DNA from: Planctomycetota bacterium
GTDB taxonomy: Bacteria > Planctomycetota > UBA1135 > GCA-002748355
Length of the DNA stretch: 64,000 bases
NCBI GenBank assembly: GCA_027021385.1
Contig: JALUUL010000086.1
Location: 143,485 to 207,484, forward strand
Direction of reading: 5' to 3'
The notes under the pieces were generated by a model, which saw nothing but the letters and a program-made list of their open reading frames with translations, did no database searches and was not told the DNA's origin. The number at the start of each line of letters is the position of its first letter. The stretch's first letter is position 1. Both the position numbers and the translations under genes were made by a program. Positions 1 through 7,998 of this stretch are shown in pieces.

Positions 1-340
1 CCCGGGCCCCGAGATCCTCGAACATCCGGACATGTCGTTGATCGTTCACGATCGAGATGCGGTTCTCGACCTCGGACTCCTTCGCGAGCATGACGGCCAT
101 CAGGTTCGTCGCGTCGTCGCCCGTCGTCGCGATCAGGGCCTCGCTGTGCTCGATGTCGGCTTCCTCGAGGATCCCCCCGCTCGCGACGTCGGCCTTCAGG
201 ATCCTGCAATCGAGGTCGCGCCCGGCCCGATCCGCCCGTCCCTCGTCCTGCTCGATCAACGTGACTTCGTGGCCGGCCTCCGAGGCCATGGCGGCGAGGG
301 TGCCGCCGATCGTGCCGGCGCCGATGATGATCATCCGCAT
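1..340 (-). CDS. trkA: TrkA-N (RCK) NAD-binding protein, partial
   Basis: This is the N-terminal 113 residues of a gene that runs off the left edge; it has no stop inside the window. The start MRMIIIGAGTIGG gives the Rossmann glycine motif of TrkA-N/RCK domains. An acidic residue after the second strand (TLIEQDEGRADR) and the segment ALIATTGDDATNLMAVMLAK are typical of the family. RCK proteins gate potassium transporters (TrkH/KtrB type) in response to NAD(H) or nucleotides at the cytoplasmic face. A GGGAG Shine-Dalgarno lies about 8 bases upstream of ATG 340; ATG 334 is a weaker alternative. The gene diverges from the CAP-domain gene. Family assignment is firm, but whether it is a one- or two-RCK TrkA cannot be seen. 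Confidence 0.85.
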   Translation of the reverse strand, partial: MRMIIIGAGTIGGTLAAMASEAGHEVTLIEQDEGRADRAGRDLDCRILKADVASGGILEEADIEHSEALIATTGDDATNLMAVMLAKESEVENRISIVNDQRHVRMFEDLGAR

Positions 341-519
341 CGTCTGTCTCCCGGATCCTTGGTCCCTGGGCCGTGACGGTCCTCGAGGACGAAAGCCTAG
401 CCTCCGTCCCCCGCGATCTCGAAGAGGGAAGACCTCCCGGTGCCGGAAGAAGAGGGAGGCGTTAGGATGGACGGGTCCCCGTCCCGGTCCGAATCCCCCG
501 CCGACCCGCGAAGAATCCG

Positions 520-3126
520 ATGCGCAGATCGCCTGCCCGCACCCTTCGTTTTTCCAGGGAGGCTCCGCCCTCCTTCCTTCTCCTCGCCCTCCTCCTCCTC
601 GCCCTCTCCTGGCTTCCGTCTTCTTGCAGCGAGGGAAGGCCTCCGCAGGTCTTCGGCAGGATCGAGGATCTCGCCCGCGGCGGGAAGTGCGCGGAGGCGA
701 GGTCCCTGCTCGAGACCTCCCTCCGGGACCATCCCGACTGGGATCTCCGGTATCCGAAGGCCCATGAGCGTCTCCGCTTCCTCGTCGATCGTTACACGAG
801 GGCCTATGAGAAGGGAGAGGAATACCTCGAGGACCTGGTCCGGAAATACGGACGGAACGACGCGATCGTCGCGGCGAGATCCTGGATGGCCGGCAGCCGT
901 GACCGCTACCTGAAGACGGCCGTGCGGCGCCTCCTCTCGGAGCTTCCGCGGATCGCCGCGAAGGTCGAGGAATCCGGGGCGGAGGCGGGCGCCGGAGAGG
1001 CCGCCTCCGAGGACGCGGGGTCCGCGCAGGTCGGCCAGGAGGCCGAGGGACTGAGGGCCCGGGACCTCCTGGATCGGGCCCTCGACGTGATCGAGGGGCG
1101 GATCGGAGAAGAGGGTTTCGCGGTGGTCCTGGAGGAACTGCGGGCGCTTCTTCTCGAAGCGGGTTCCGAGGCCGACAAGGTCCGCGAGCGGATCTGGGCC
1201 GTGCAGGCCCGGGCGCGAAAGGCGATGAAGGCGGACATCGCCCGGGCCGAGACGCTGTGGAGGACGGAGGGGAGCGGGCCCGCCCTCTCCTTCCTCGAGG
1301 AGCGCTTGCCCCTCTATCCGGAGCGGGGTCCCCTGGCCGGGCTTCTCCATTTGCGGGACGGGATCCTGCGGGAGACCCGTGCGGCGATCGCCAGGAAGCG
1401 GATGGCTTCGAAGCCTCCGAGGACCGGGAGTCCGGTGGCGCCCCCGCCCCGGGGAACCGGAGGGGAGAGGGGGAGCGAGCGGACGTCGACAGGGAGGACA
1501 GGCCCCATTCCTCCCCGCCCTCCCGTCTCCAAGGAGGGGGGGGATCCGATACGCGAGGGAGAAGACGCGCTGGCGCGCAGGGATTTCCGGGAGGCGGCCC
1601 GCCGCTTCGACGAGGTCGCGCGGACTCTCGAGGACGCCGCCTCCGCCGCGGCCGGGCCCTGGAGGCGGCAGGCCGACCTCTGCGGGATTCTCGCCGCCTG
1701 TCTCAAGACCCTGTCCTCCAGGATCGCGGAGAACCCGAAGCGTTTCGCCGCTCTCGACCTCGGTGGGGGCCGGAAGGGACGCCTGAAGGCCTACCGGCGC
1801 GGAGTCCTGACCTATGCGACCGAGGAGGGGGAAGAGGTCCGGGAACTCGCATCCCTGTCGGATCCCGCCCTGGCCTCCCTCTTCGAAGCGGCCGCGAAGA
1901 CGGCGGGGGAGAAGGCCGCCGCCGCGTGGCTCGACCTGCGGGCGGGCAGATCCGAAGCCGCCCTCGCCCTCTGCCGGAAGGCCTGGGAGGACGAGGGAAC
2001 GAGGGACCTCGTCTCCTTCCTCGTCGCCCTGTCCCGGGACGAGGTTGCCGGGCCCGGGGGGTATGAACTCGTCGGAGGGGCATTCTTCGCCCCGCGGGAG
2101 ATCGAACGGATCGAGAAGCGGAAATCCCTCCTGGCCGAGATCGACCGGATCCTCCGACTCAGGGAGGACGAGGAACGGGAACGTCGCTTCACGAAGCTCC
2201 TCGAGATGGACGCCTCGCTCCTCCCGGTCCTGAGCGGAGAACTCCGAGCGCGCAGGAACGCGATCCGGAAACGTCTTTCGAACTCGAAGGTTCGCGCCTC
2301 CCTCCGGAAGCTGCGGGCGGTGCGCGAGGAACTCGACAAGCGCCGGGCGCATGCGATGGCCCTGATCTTCGATACGGAGAAATACTTCTACCCGTATCGG
2401 CCGCCGGCGGTCAGTCCGGAGAAGGCCAAGGAATACTGGAAGGTCCAGGCTGAGGTCGACCGGAGGGTCGCGGCCGTGCGGGAGGTCTGGGAGGGAAAGC
2501 AGGCGGTCGTGAGCCTTCCGAAGAAGGTCGCCGCCGAGATCGAGACCTTCCGGTGGATCGAGCGCAAGCTCCGCGATCTCGGGGAGGCTCCCCCGAAGGA
2601 GGAGGGGCTCGAGGTCCTTCTCGCCCGCGCTCGGACCGACATCCGCAACTTCGCCCTCGACGAACGCGACGCGCGGAGGATCCGAGCCGCGAACCGGATC
2701 CTCGAGGAGAACCGGAAGAAACTCGCGGCCTGGCTGGAGGAGAAGAGGGTCAGCCGGGCGGAAGCGGATCTGATCCAGATGACGAACCGCTATCGGATGA
2801 TGATGGGCGTTCCGCCCCTGCGCGCGGACTCCCGTCTGATCCTCTCCAGCCACGGGCACAGCCGGGAGATGTCGAAGCTCGGCTATTTCTCGCACTTCTC
2901 GCCGAACCCGCAGCGGAAGACCCCTTCGATGCGCATGAAGCTCGCGGGCTATCCCGGAGGGGGGGGGGAGAACATCGCCCTCCATTCGAGCGTTCCCGGC
3001 GCCTTCGACGGATGGCTGCACAGTTCGGGACACCATCGCAATCTGCTGCGGCGCTCGCACAAGGATCTCGGCTGCGGGATCGTCGGCCGCTACTACACGC
3101 AGAACTTCGGAGCCGGAACGCGCTGA
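520..3126 (+). CDS. Secreted CAP-domain (SCP/PR1) protein with long helical N-terminus
   Basis: 868 residues. The N-terminus has an Arg-rich stretch and a Leu-rich hydrophobic segment ending LPSSC, so it is exported and possibly a lipoprotein (the lipobox is imperfect). Residues about 40-740 are charged and largely helical, with a low-complexity Pro/Gly linker near 305-340, and match no domain I recognise. The C-terminal 125 residues (about 744-868) are a bacterial CAP domain: MTNRYRMMMGVPPLRADSRL, SSHGHSREMSKLGYFSH, GENIAL and WLHSSGHHRNLL carry the usual His and Glu positions. Bacterial CAP proteins are mostly secreted, with uncertain activity. Most stand-alone CAP proteins are far shorter, so the helical region is unusual. 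A run of ten G at 2959-2968 lies inside the CAP domain. Confidence 0.8.
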   Translation: MRRSPARTLRFSREAPPSFLLLALLLLALSWLPSSCSEGRPPQVFGRIEDLARGGKCAEARSLLETSLRDHPDWDLRYPKAHERLRFLVDRYTRAYEKGEEYLEDLVRKYGRNDAIVAARSWMAGSRDRYLKTAVRRLLSELPRIAAKVEESGAEAGAGEAASEDAGSAQVGQEAEGLRARDLLDRALDVIEGRIGEEGFAVVLEELRALLLEAGSEADKVRERIWAVQARARKAMKADIARAETLWRTEGSGPALSFLEERLPLYPERGPLAGLLHLRDGILRETRAAIARKRMASKPPRTGSPVAPPPRGTGGERGSERTSTGRTGPIPPRPPVSKEGGDPIREGEDALARRDFREAARRFDEVARTLEDAASAAAGPWRRQADLCGILAACLKTLSSRIAENPKRFAALDLGGGRKGRLKAYRRGVLTYATEEGEEVRELASLSDPALASLFEAAAKTAGEKAAAAWLDLRAGRSEAALALCRKAWEDEGTRDLVSFLVALSRDEVAGPGGYELVGGAFFAPREIERIEKRKSLLAEIDRILRLREDEERERRFTKLLEMDASLLPVLSGELRARRNAIRKRLSNSKVRASLRKLRAVREELDKRRAHAMALIFDTEKYFYPYRPPAVSPEKAKEYWKVQAEVDRRVAAVREVWEGKQAVVSLPKKVAAEIETFRWIERKLRDLGEAPPKEEGLEVLLARARTDIRNFALDERDARRIRAANRILEENRKKLAAWLEEKRVSRAEADLIQMTNRYRMMMGVPPLRADSRLILSSHGHSREMSKLGYFSHFSPNPQRKTPSMRMKLAGYPGGGGENIALHSSVPGAFDGWLHSSGHHRNLLRRSHKDLGCGIVGRYYTQNFGAGTR

Positions 3127-3150
3127 TCCGCCCCCGGGGCGGGAGGAACC

Positions 3151-4134
3151 TCAAGCTCGCCGCCGGGCCATCCTGGCGGCGAGCCTCTCGGGGGTCGTTC
3201 TCCAGCGATCGTGGAACCAGACCCAGTCCTCGGGGACGGCGCGGATGCGCCGTTCGACGTCGAGGCTCCAGGCCCGGGTCAGGCGCTCGATCTCCTCGTG
3301 CCGGTCGGCCCCGGGACGGGGACGGTGGATGCCGTAGACCTCGAAGGCGAGCCCCCCGCCGGTCCTGCGGGTGAATCCGGTCACGAGGGGCGCTCCGGAA
3401 GCGACGGCGAGGGCCGCGGGTCCGGTCGGGGTGAAGGCGTCCTTCCCGAAGAAGGGGAGGAAGATCCCGTTCGCCCTCTTGATGTCCTGGTCGGGGACGA
3501 GACCGAGAAGGCCTCCCGCGCGGAGGAGCGTAAGGGGGTGCCGCAGCGAGACATCCTGGTAGAAGATTCGGATTCCCGTTTCCCGCCGCATGCCGGTCAC
3601 GATCCTGTCGAGGCGCGGATTCGAGAGGCGCTTGACGATGACGGCCACCGGCCGGTCGATCGAGAGCCGGTGGATGTGGCGTCCGAGAAGCTCCCAGTTC
3701 CCGACGTGGCCGGTGACCGCGACGACACCCCGCCCCTCGGCGAGGAGGGCCCGCAGGACGGGGGCGACGTCCCGGTCCTCGAGATAGCCTTCAGGAAGTC
3801 TCCCCTTCCAGGCCGCGAGGCTCTCGGCGAGGAGGAGTCCGAGGTTGGAGGAGAGAGCGGCCGTGAAACCTCCGCAGTTCTTCGCCGCGTAGTCCTCGCC
3901 GAAGGCCCTGGCGAGGTTCGTCCGGACCTTCCGCCGGAGGAGGGGGGGGGCCAGGAATCGGGTCAGGAGGGGGAAGACCCTCAGGTTCCACTCGAAGGAA
4001 AGGAGACCGAGGAGCCGGAGCAGGGCTTCGGCGGAGAGGCCGACGAGTTCCCTGCGGGCCCGCTTCAGGACCCTCCGGAGGCGGCGCCGGATTCCAAGGG
4101 GTCGCTTTCCTTCCGCTCGTGCCTCCGCCGCCAT
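3151..4134 (-). CDS. Lipid A biosynthesis (KDO)2-lipid IVA acyltransferase family
   Basis: 327 residues, the usual length for LpxL/LpxM/HtrB acyltransferases. These add a secondary acyl chain to lipid A at the inner membrane. The diagnostic HX4E motif is in GHVGNWELLG, followed by VKRLSNPRLD, GLVPDQDIKRANGIFLPFFG and PTGPAALAVASGAPLV, all family blocks. The N-terminus is very basic and then hydrophobic (LLRLLGLLSFEWNLR), consistent with membrane attachment. ATG 4134 is the only ATG before the conserved region. It makes the gene overlap the end of the upstream kinase-like gene by 70 bases, so a shorter non-ATG start cannot be excluded. The two genes form a minus-strand pair and together imply an LPS-type outer membrane. 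Confidence 0.88.
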   Translation of the reverse strand: MAAEARAEGKRPLGIRRRLRRVLKRARRELVGLSAEALLRLLGLLSFEWNLRVFPLLTRFLAPPLLRRKVRTNLARAFGEDYAAKNCGGFTAALSSNLGLLLAESLAAWKGRLPEGYLEDRDVAPVLRALLAEGRGVVAVTGHVGNWELLGRHIHRLSIDRPVAVIVKRLSNPRLDRIVTGMRRETGIRIFYQDVSLRHPLTLLRAGGLLGLVPDQDIKRANGIFLPFFGKDAFTPTGPAALAVASGAPLVTGFTRRTGGGLAFEVYGIHRPRPGADRHEEIERLTRAWSLDVERRIRAVPEDWVWFHDRWRTTPERLAARMARRRA

Positions 4135-5588
4135 GCGGCGCAGCCTAGCCCGACCGCGGCGGCCAGGCGACGCGGAGGAGGGAGGACGAGGTCGAGGGCG
4201 CGGCCCTCGCGGTAGTACGCGCGCAGGAGGGTCCGGGGCAGGCGCCCCGGGTCCTCCCCCCGAGGTCTGTCCGCCTGGAAGCGCCACCAGGCGAGCAGGC
4301 GGGCGAGGTCTGCCGCGCGCGCCGCTTCCCGGCGAAGGCGGGGGAGGGGGCGCAGGCCGTCGAGGTCCACGAGATGGGCCCGCCCCCCGGGGAACCTGAG
4401 GTTGTCTCCCTTCAGGTCCCGGTGTCGGAGACCCGAGGCGTGGAGCCTCGCGAGGAGCCGTCCGAGGTCTTCCGCGGCGGCGAGGGGAAGGGGGCCGGCC
4501 CGGGCGAGGTCGTCGAGCGAGGGGGCGGAACGCCCCCCTTCGTCCAGGGCGGCGGAGAGGACCCAGGATCCCCCCCCTCCCGCGGGGATCAGGGCGAGGG
4601 CCCGCGGGGCGGGCAACCCCCTGAGTTCGAGATCGTGGGCGGCCAGCCAGAGGGCCTCGGCTCTTCGCCCTTCCCGGAGCTTTCCGAAACCGAGCCGGGA
4701 GCGAACGACCGTTCCCCTCCGGCCCGCTCGGATCCGTTCCCCCCGTTCGAGGATCTCGAGGATCGCCGCCGGGTCCGCCGGAAGGCCCGCGTTCCGGCGG
4801 AGGATCGCTCGCCCGACCCTGCGGAACGGGCCCGAATCCCGCAGGGCGCGCGACCTGCGCTTCTTCCAGTGCGCGCGGAGGAGGGCCGGAAAGCCGGGAG
4901 GGGCCGCGGGGAAGGAGAGCGCGCCGAGAAGGGCCTCGCGCTTGGCCTCGTCCTCGGGCCAGGGCCAGGGCAGACAGAGTCCGAGAAGGTCGTTCCAGGT
5001 CGGCCGGACCGGGCCGTCCCGGAAGCGGACTTCGCGGAGGTCCAGAAGGCTCCAACGCCCTTCCTTCCCCCGGTGGAGCTGGCCCGGGTGGAGATCCCCG
5101 TGCGCGAGCCCGCGGGCGTAGAGGGAGGCGAGGAAACGCCCGGCCTCTTCGAAGACGCGCGGATCCTCGAAGCCGGACAGGGTCGATCCGGGCCCGAGAT
5201 CCTCGAGGAGAAGCCGGAACATCCAGTGGGCGTGTCCAAGTTCGGAAGCGGCGAACAGCCCAGGGACCCTGCAACCCCTGGCCCGGGCCTCGAGGATCCT
5301 CTCCGCCTCCTTGCGGGCTCCGAGCAGATGACGCCGGGCCCGTCTCCGGAAGAGTTTGGCGATCACGCTTCCGGAAGGCCCCGAAAGGCGCAGGACGCTG
5401 CGGAAGGGTCCGTGGTCGAGGACCTCGAGTCCGGGGGGGAGCGGGCGGCCTTCCTCGAGGAGAGGTAGGAGTCCGGGCAGTCGGGGATCCAGGAGCGAGG
5501 AGGCGAGTTCCTCCGCGGCGCGGGGATCGGGGATCCTGATCCCCGCCGCGGAAGCCTCGGGGAGCGGGCGTTCCTCGACGGAGGACAT
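4065..5588 (-). CDS. Tandem lipopolysaccharide-kinase-like protein (two WaaP/Kdo-kinase-type domains)
   Basis: 507 residues holding two copies of a small protein-kinase-like fold. The first catalytic loop is LAHGDLHPGQLHRG near residue 163, followed by LLDLREVRF where a metal-binding Asp is expected. The second is LRHRDLKGDNLRF near residue 385, followed by HLVDLDGLRPL. Each is the HxDLxxxN-type loop of the WaaP/InaA/KdkA lipopolysaccharide-kinase superfamily; the first has Gln in place of the usual Asn. ATP-dependent phosphorylation of LPS core sugar is therefore the likely role, supported by the overlapping acyltransferase gene. I do not know of a characterised two-domain member. The ATG is preceded by TAGGCT nine bases upstream and by no clear Shine-Dalgarno. 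Confidence 0.72.
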   Translation of the reverse strand: MSSVEERPLPEASAAGIRIPDPRAAEELASSLLDPRLPGLLPLLEEGRPLPPGLEVLDHGPFRSVLRLSGPSGSVIAKLFRRRARRHLLGARKEAERILEARARGCRVPGLFAASELGHAHWMFRLLLEDLGPGSTLSGFEDPRVFEEAGRFLASLYARGLAHGDLHPGQLHRGKEGRWSLLDLREVRFRDGPVRPTWNDLLGLCLPWPWPEDEAKREALLGALSFPAAPPGFPALLRAHWKKRRSRALRDSGPFRRVGRAILRRNAGLPADPAAILEILERGERIRAGRRGTVVRSRLGFGKLREGRRAEALWLAAHDLELRGLPAPRALALIPAGGGGSWVLSAALDEGGRSAPSLDDLARAGPLPLAAAEDLGRLLARLHASGLRHRDLKGDNLRFPGGRAHLVDLDGLRPLPRLRREAARAADLARLLAWWRFQADRPRGEDPGRLPRTLLRAYYREGRALDLVLPPPRRLAAAVGLGCAAWRRRHERKESDPLESGAASGGS

Positions 5589-5787
5589 GACGGGGAAAGC
5601 CTAACCGTTCCCGTCCCGCGATGAGCCCCCGCCTCTCCCGGGGGAGCCGAGGGCTCTCGGCTCCGGTCTGGCGGCAGGGGGACCTTGCGTCCATGATTCC
5701 CGTTTCCATCTACGAGATCCCGGAGCGGCCTCGGTTCCGCGGGAGGTTCCTCCTCGGAGGGGGGGAACGAGGAGGCATGGCCCCGCC

Positions 5788-6858
5788 GTGTGGCGCATAC
5801 ACCGCTACTACCTGAAAGAGCTGCTGTTCAACTTCGGGCTGACCTTCGTCCTGTTGTTCGGCGTGTGCCTCCTCGGTCTCGCGGCCCGGGGGATCTACCG
5901 GAGCCAGGGGGCCGACATGATCCTGGCTCTCTGGATCACCCTGCTCTGGGGCATCGATTCGATCCATCATCTCCTTCCGATCTCCCTCCTCGTTGCGACG
6001 GTCTTCACCTTCGGCCGGGCCTCGTCGGAGAACGAGGTCACCGCGCTGCGCAGCGCCGGCGTCTCACCGCTCAGGCTGATGGGGGCGGTTCTGATCTCCG
6101 GCGCCGCGGTCACGGTCCTGAACTCCTGGTTGTTGCACAATCTGGTCCCGCTCGCGCACTACCAGAAATACCGTCCCGCGAAGACCCTCCTCGAGCAGTT
6201 CATCCTCAACAACCGCCCGACGGCGAACCGCCTCGAGTTCTCGAGTCTCAGCATGAGCTGGGAGAAGAAAGAGGGGAACTGCTACCGCAAGGTCGTCTTC
6301 AAGATCCGGGGAAGGAGGGGGCGCCGGGTCGGGTTCGCGGAGCGGGCCTGTTTCGGGTCCAAGAGGCAGGGCGAGGTCCTCCTGGTCCGCCTCCTGAATG
6401 TCGAGGGCTTCCTCGTCGCGCGGGGGGAGGGAGGACGGCAGACCCGTTTCCGGGAAGGCGAGATCGATCTCTCCTTCGATCTCCGGGATCTCCTCGAACA
6501 GAACAAACGCCGGGAAGGGGTCAAGGACCTGAGCACGGCCCAGCTCTGGGCCGAGGTCTCGCGTGGAAGGGTCCCGCGCCTGAAGGAGAACCTTTGGCGG
6601 ATCTGGAGGCGATCGACGCAGGCTCTGGCGGGCCTGCTCCTCGCGCTGGCCGGATTCCCGATCGGGATCCTCTCGAAGAGGTCGGGCCGGATGACCGCGT
6701 TCGCGTTCTCCTTCCTGCCCTTGGCCCTCTATTACGGGCTTTCCTACCTCTCTCCCCCCCTCGCGCGGAGCCTGGGGGCCGTCTGGCCGGTCTTCCTTCC
6801 GGCCGCCGGCATGCTCGTCTTCTCCTGGTTGCTCGGACGATGGGCCTTCCGCAGATGA
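5788..6858 (+). CDS. lptF: LptF/LptG-family LPS export permease (first copy)
   Basis: 356 residues. The N-terminus (IHRYYLKELLFNFGLTFVLL) is the family start, with hydrophobic segments near residues 15-35, 50-75 and 95-118. A soluble middle domain (about 120-255) follows, and three membrane segments lie at 275-355 (LAGLLLALAGFPIGIL, MTAFAFSFLPLALYYGL). Six helices with a jellyroll between them is the LptF/G architecture, and SLLVATVFTFGRASSENEVTAL is a signature block. The pair forms the inner-membrane permease that, with LptB, extracts LPS for the Lpt bridge. The start is GTG 5788, twelve bases after GGAGG. The stop overlaps the next gene as ATGA. LptF versus LptG naming is by position only. 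Confidence 0.85.
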   Translation: MWRIHRYYLKELLFNFGLTFVLLFGVCLLGLAARGIYRSQGADMILALWITLLWGIDSIHHLLPISLLVATVFTFGRASSENEVTALRSAGVSPLRLMGAVLISGAAVTVLNSWLLHNLVPLAHYQKYRPAKTLLEQFILNNRPTANRLEFSSLSMSWEKKEGNCYRKVVFKIRGRRGRRVGFAERACFGSKRQGEVLLVRLLNVEGFLVARGEGGRQTRFREGEIDLSFDLRDLLEQNKRREGVKDLSTAQLWAEVSRGRVPRLKENLWRIWRRSTQALAGLLLALAGFPIGILSKRSGRMTAFAFSFLPLALYYGLSYLSPPLARSLGAVWPVFLPAAGMLVFSWLLGRWAFRR

Positions 6859-7991
6859 GGACCGACGGTTTCGAAGACGCGGGGCGCGAGGGGTCCGGAT
6901 TCGGGCTCTGCGACCGCTACGTCCTCAGGATCTGTCTCGGATCCTACGCGGTCTGTCTCGTCTTCCTGATCGGCCTCCTGATCCTGATGGATCTCCTGTT
7001 GAGCTTCGACACCTATGCGAAGAACCTCGCCGCGCTTCCGTCGTCGCTGGGGAGACAGGGGTTCTTCCTCGTTCTCGCATACTATTTCTTCAACCTCCCG
7101 TTCTTCTTCCTGTCGATCGCCCCCTACGTGACCGTGACTTCGGCGATGTTCGCGATCGGAAGATTGATGGGCGCGAACGAGATCGTGCCGATGCTCTTCA
7201 CGGGGAGGAGCTTGACGAGGATCCTCCGGCCTCTGTTCCTGGTCGTCCTCGCGAACATCGCCGTCATGTTCTGGGCGAGGGAGTACCTCCTGCCCTCCTT
7301 CCTCCCGTTGAAGGACGATTATCAGGCGATGTTGCGCGACGGGGAGGTTGATCGGGTCGTCCGGGACAAGGTCGTCCGTCTGGGAGGGGGGGAGACGATC
7401 TTCTTCGACCGCTATCGCGTGCGGAGCCGCAGGATGGAAGGCCTGGAGATGCACGTGTCCCGGGGGAAGGGACGCTCCCTGGTCCGGGCGGACGCGGCGG
7501 ATTACCGGGAAGACGGACCCCTCGGCGCGGGCTGGTACCTCGAGGGAGGAAGGAGATCGATTCCCGGAACCGATCTCCTCGAGGATCTGCGTTTCCATCC
7601 CCTGGGAGGTCTCGACCCGAATCGTCTGCGGAAGGAGCTGAAGGAACGCAGGGAGGTCCTCGACCTGACCTACAGCGATCTCCTGGTGCTGGTCCGGGAA
7701 AAACCCGAGGTTCCCGAATACGTCCTCGCCCTCCACGGGAACCTCACCTTCCCCCTGGCGAACCTCCTGCTCGTGCTCCTGGCCCTTCCTTTCGCCCTGC
7801 GTTTCGAACGGGGGAGCAAGCTCGAGAGGATCGCCTTCGCGCTGGTCGTCTGCGGCGCCTACCTCGTCACGGACTTGATCTTCCGCAATCTCGGGGCCCA
7901 GGGGACGATCCATCCGGTCATCGCGGCCTGGTTCCCGACGATCCTCTTCGGGAGCCTCGGGATCGTGCTCTTCGACGGGGTGCGGACCTGA
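6855..7991 (+). CDS. lptG: LptF/LptG-family LPS export permease (second copy)
   Basis: 378 residues. It starts at ATG 6855, overlapping the upstream stop (ATGA), which indicates translational coupling. Membrane segments near residues 22-45, 60-85 and 110-130 flank PYVTVTSAMFAIGRLMGANE, the equivalent of the signature block in its neighbour. A soluble domain with beta-rich sequence (RVVRDKVVRLGGGETIFFDR) lies at about 150-280. Three C-terminal helices follow (FPLANLLLVLLALPFALRF, ALVVCGAYLVTDLIF, IAAWFPTILFGSLGIVLF). Together with the preceding gene it supplies both subunits of the LptFG heterodimer; lptB and lptA/C are not in this window. Confidence 0.85.
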   Translation: MRTDGFEDAGREGSGFGLCDRYVLRICLGSYAVCLVFLIGLLILMDLLLSFDTYAKNLAALPSSLGRQGFFLVLAYYFFNLPFFFLSIAPYVTVTSAMFAIGRLMGANEIVPMLFTGRSLTRILRPLFLVVLANIAVMFWAREYLLPSFLPLKDDYQAMLRDGEVDRVVRDKVVRLGGGETIFFDRYRVRSRRMEGLEMHVSRGKGRSLVRADAADYREDGPLGAGWYLEGGRRSIPGTDLLEDLRFHPLGGLDPNRLRKELKERREVLDLTYSDLLVLVREKPEVPEYVLALHGNLTFPLANLLLVLLALPFALRFERGSKLERIAFALVVCGAYLVTDLIFRNLGAQGTIHPVIAAWFPTILFGSLGIVLFDGVRT

Positions 7992-7998
7992 GGAGGAC

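Noticed and set aside
397..3060. A very long open frame antisense to the CAP-domain gene
   Set aside because: It mirrors the codon positions of the plus-strand gene, is extremely Arg/Pro/Gly-rich, has no domain, and the plus strand has a signal peptide and a CAP domain.
4142..4147. TAGGCT as a separate promoter for the lipid A acyltransferase gene
   Set aside because: It lies within the coding sequence of the upstream kinase-like gene and has no -35 partner; chance is a sufficient explanation.
5790..6854. In-frame N-terminal extension of the second LptF/G-type gene across the first
   Set aside because: The extension is a shadow of the first permease; ATG 6855 with the ATGA overlap gives the family N-terminus.
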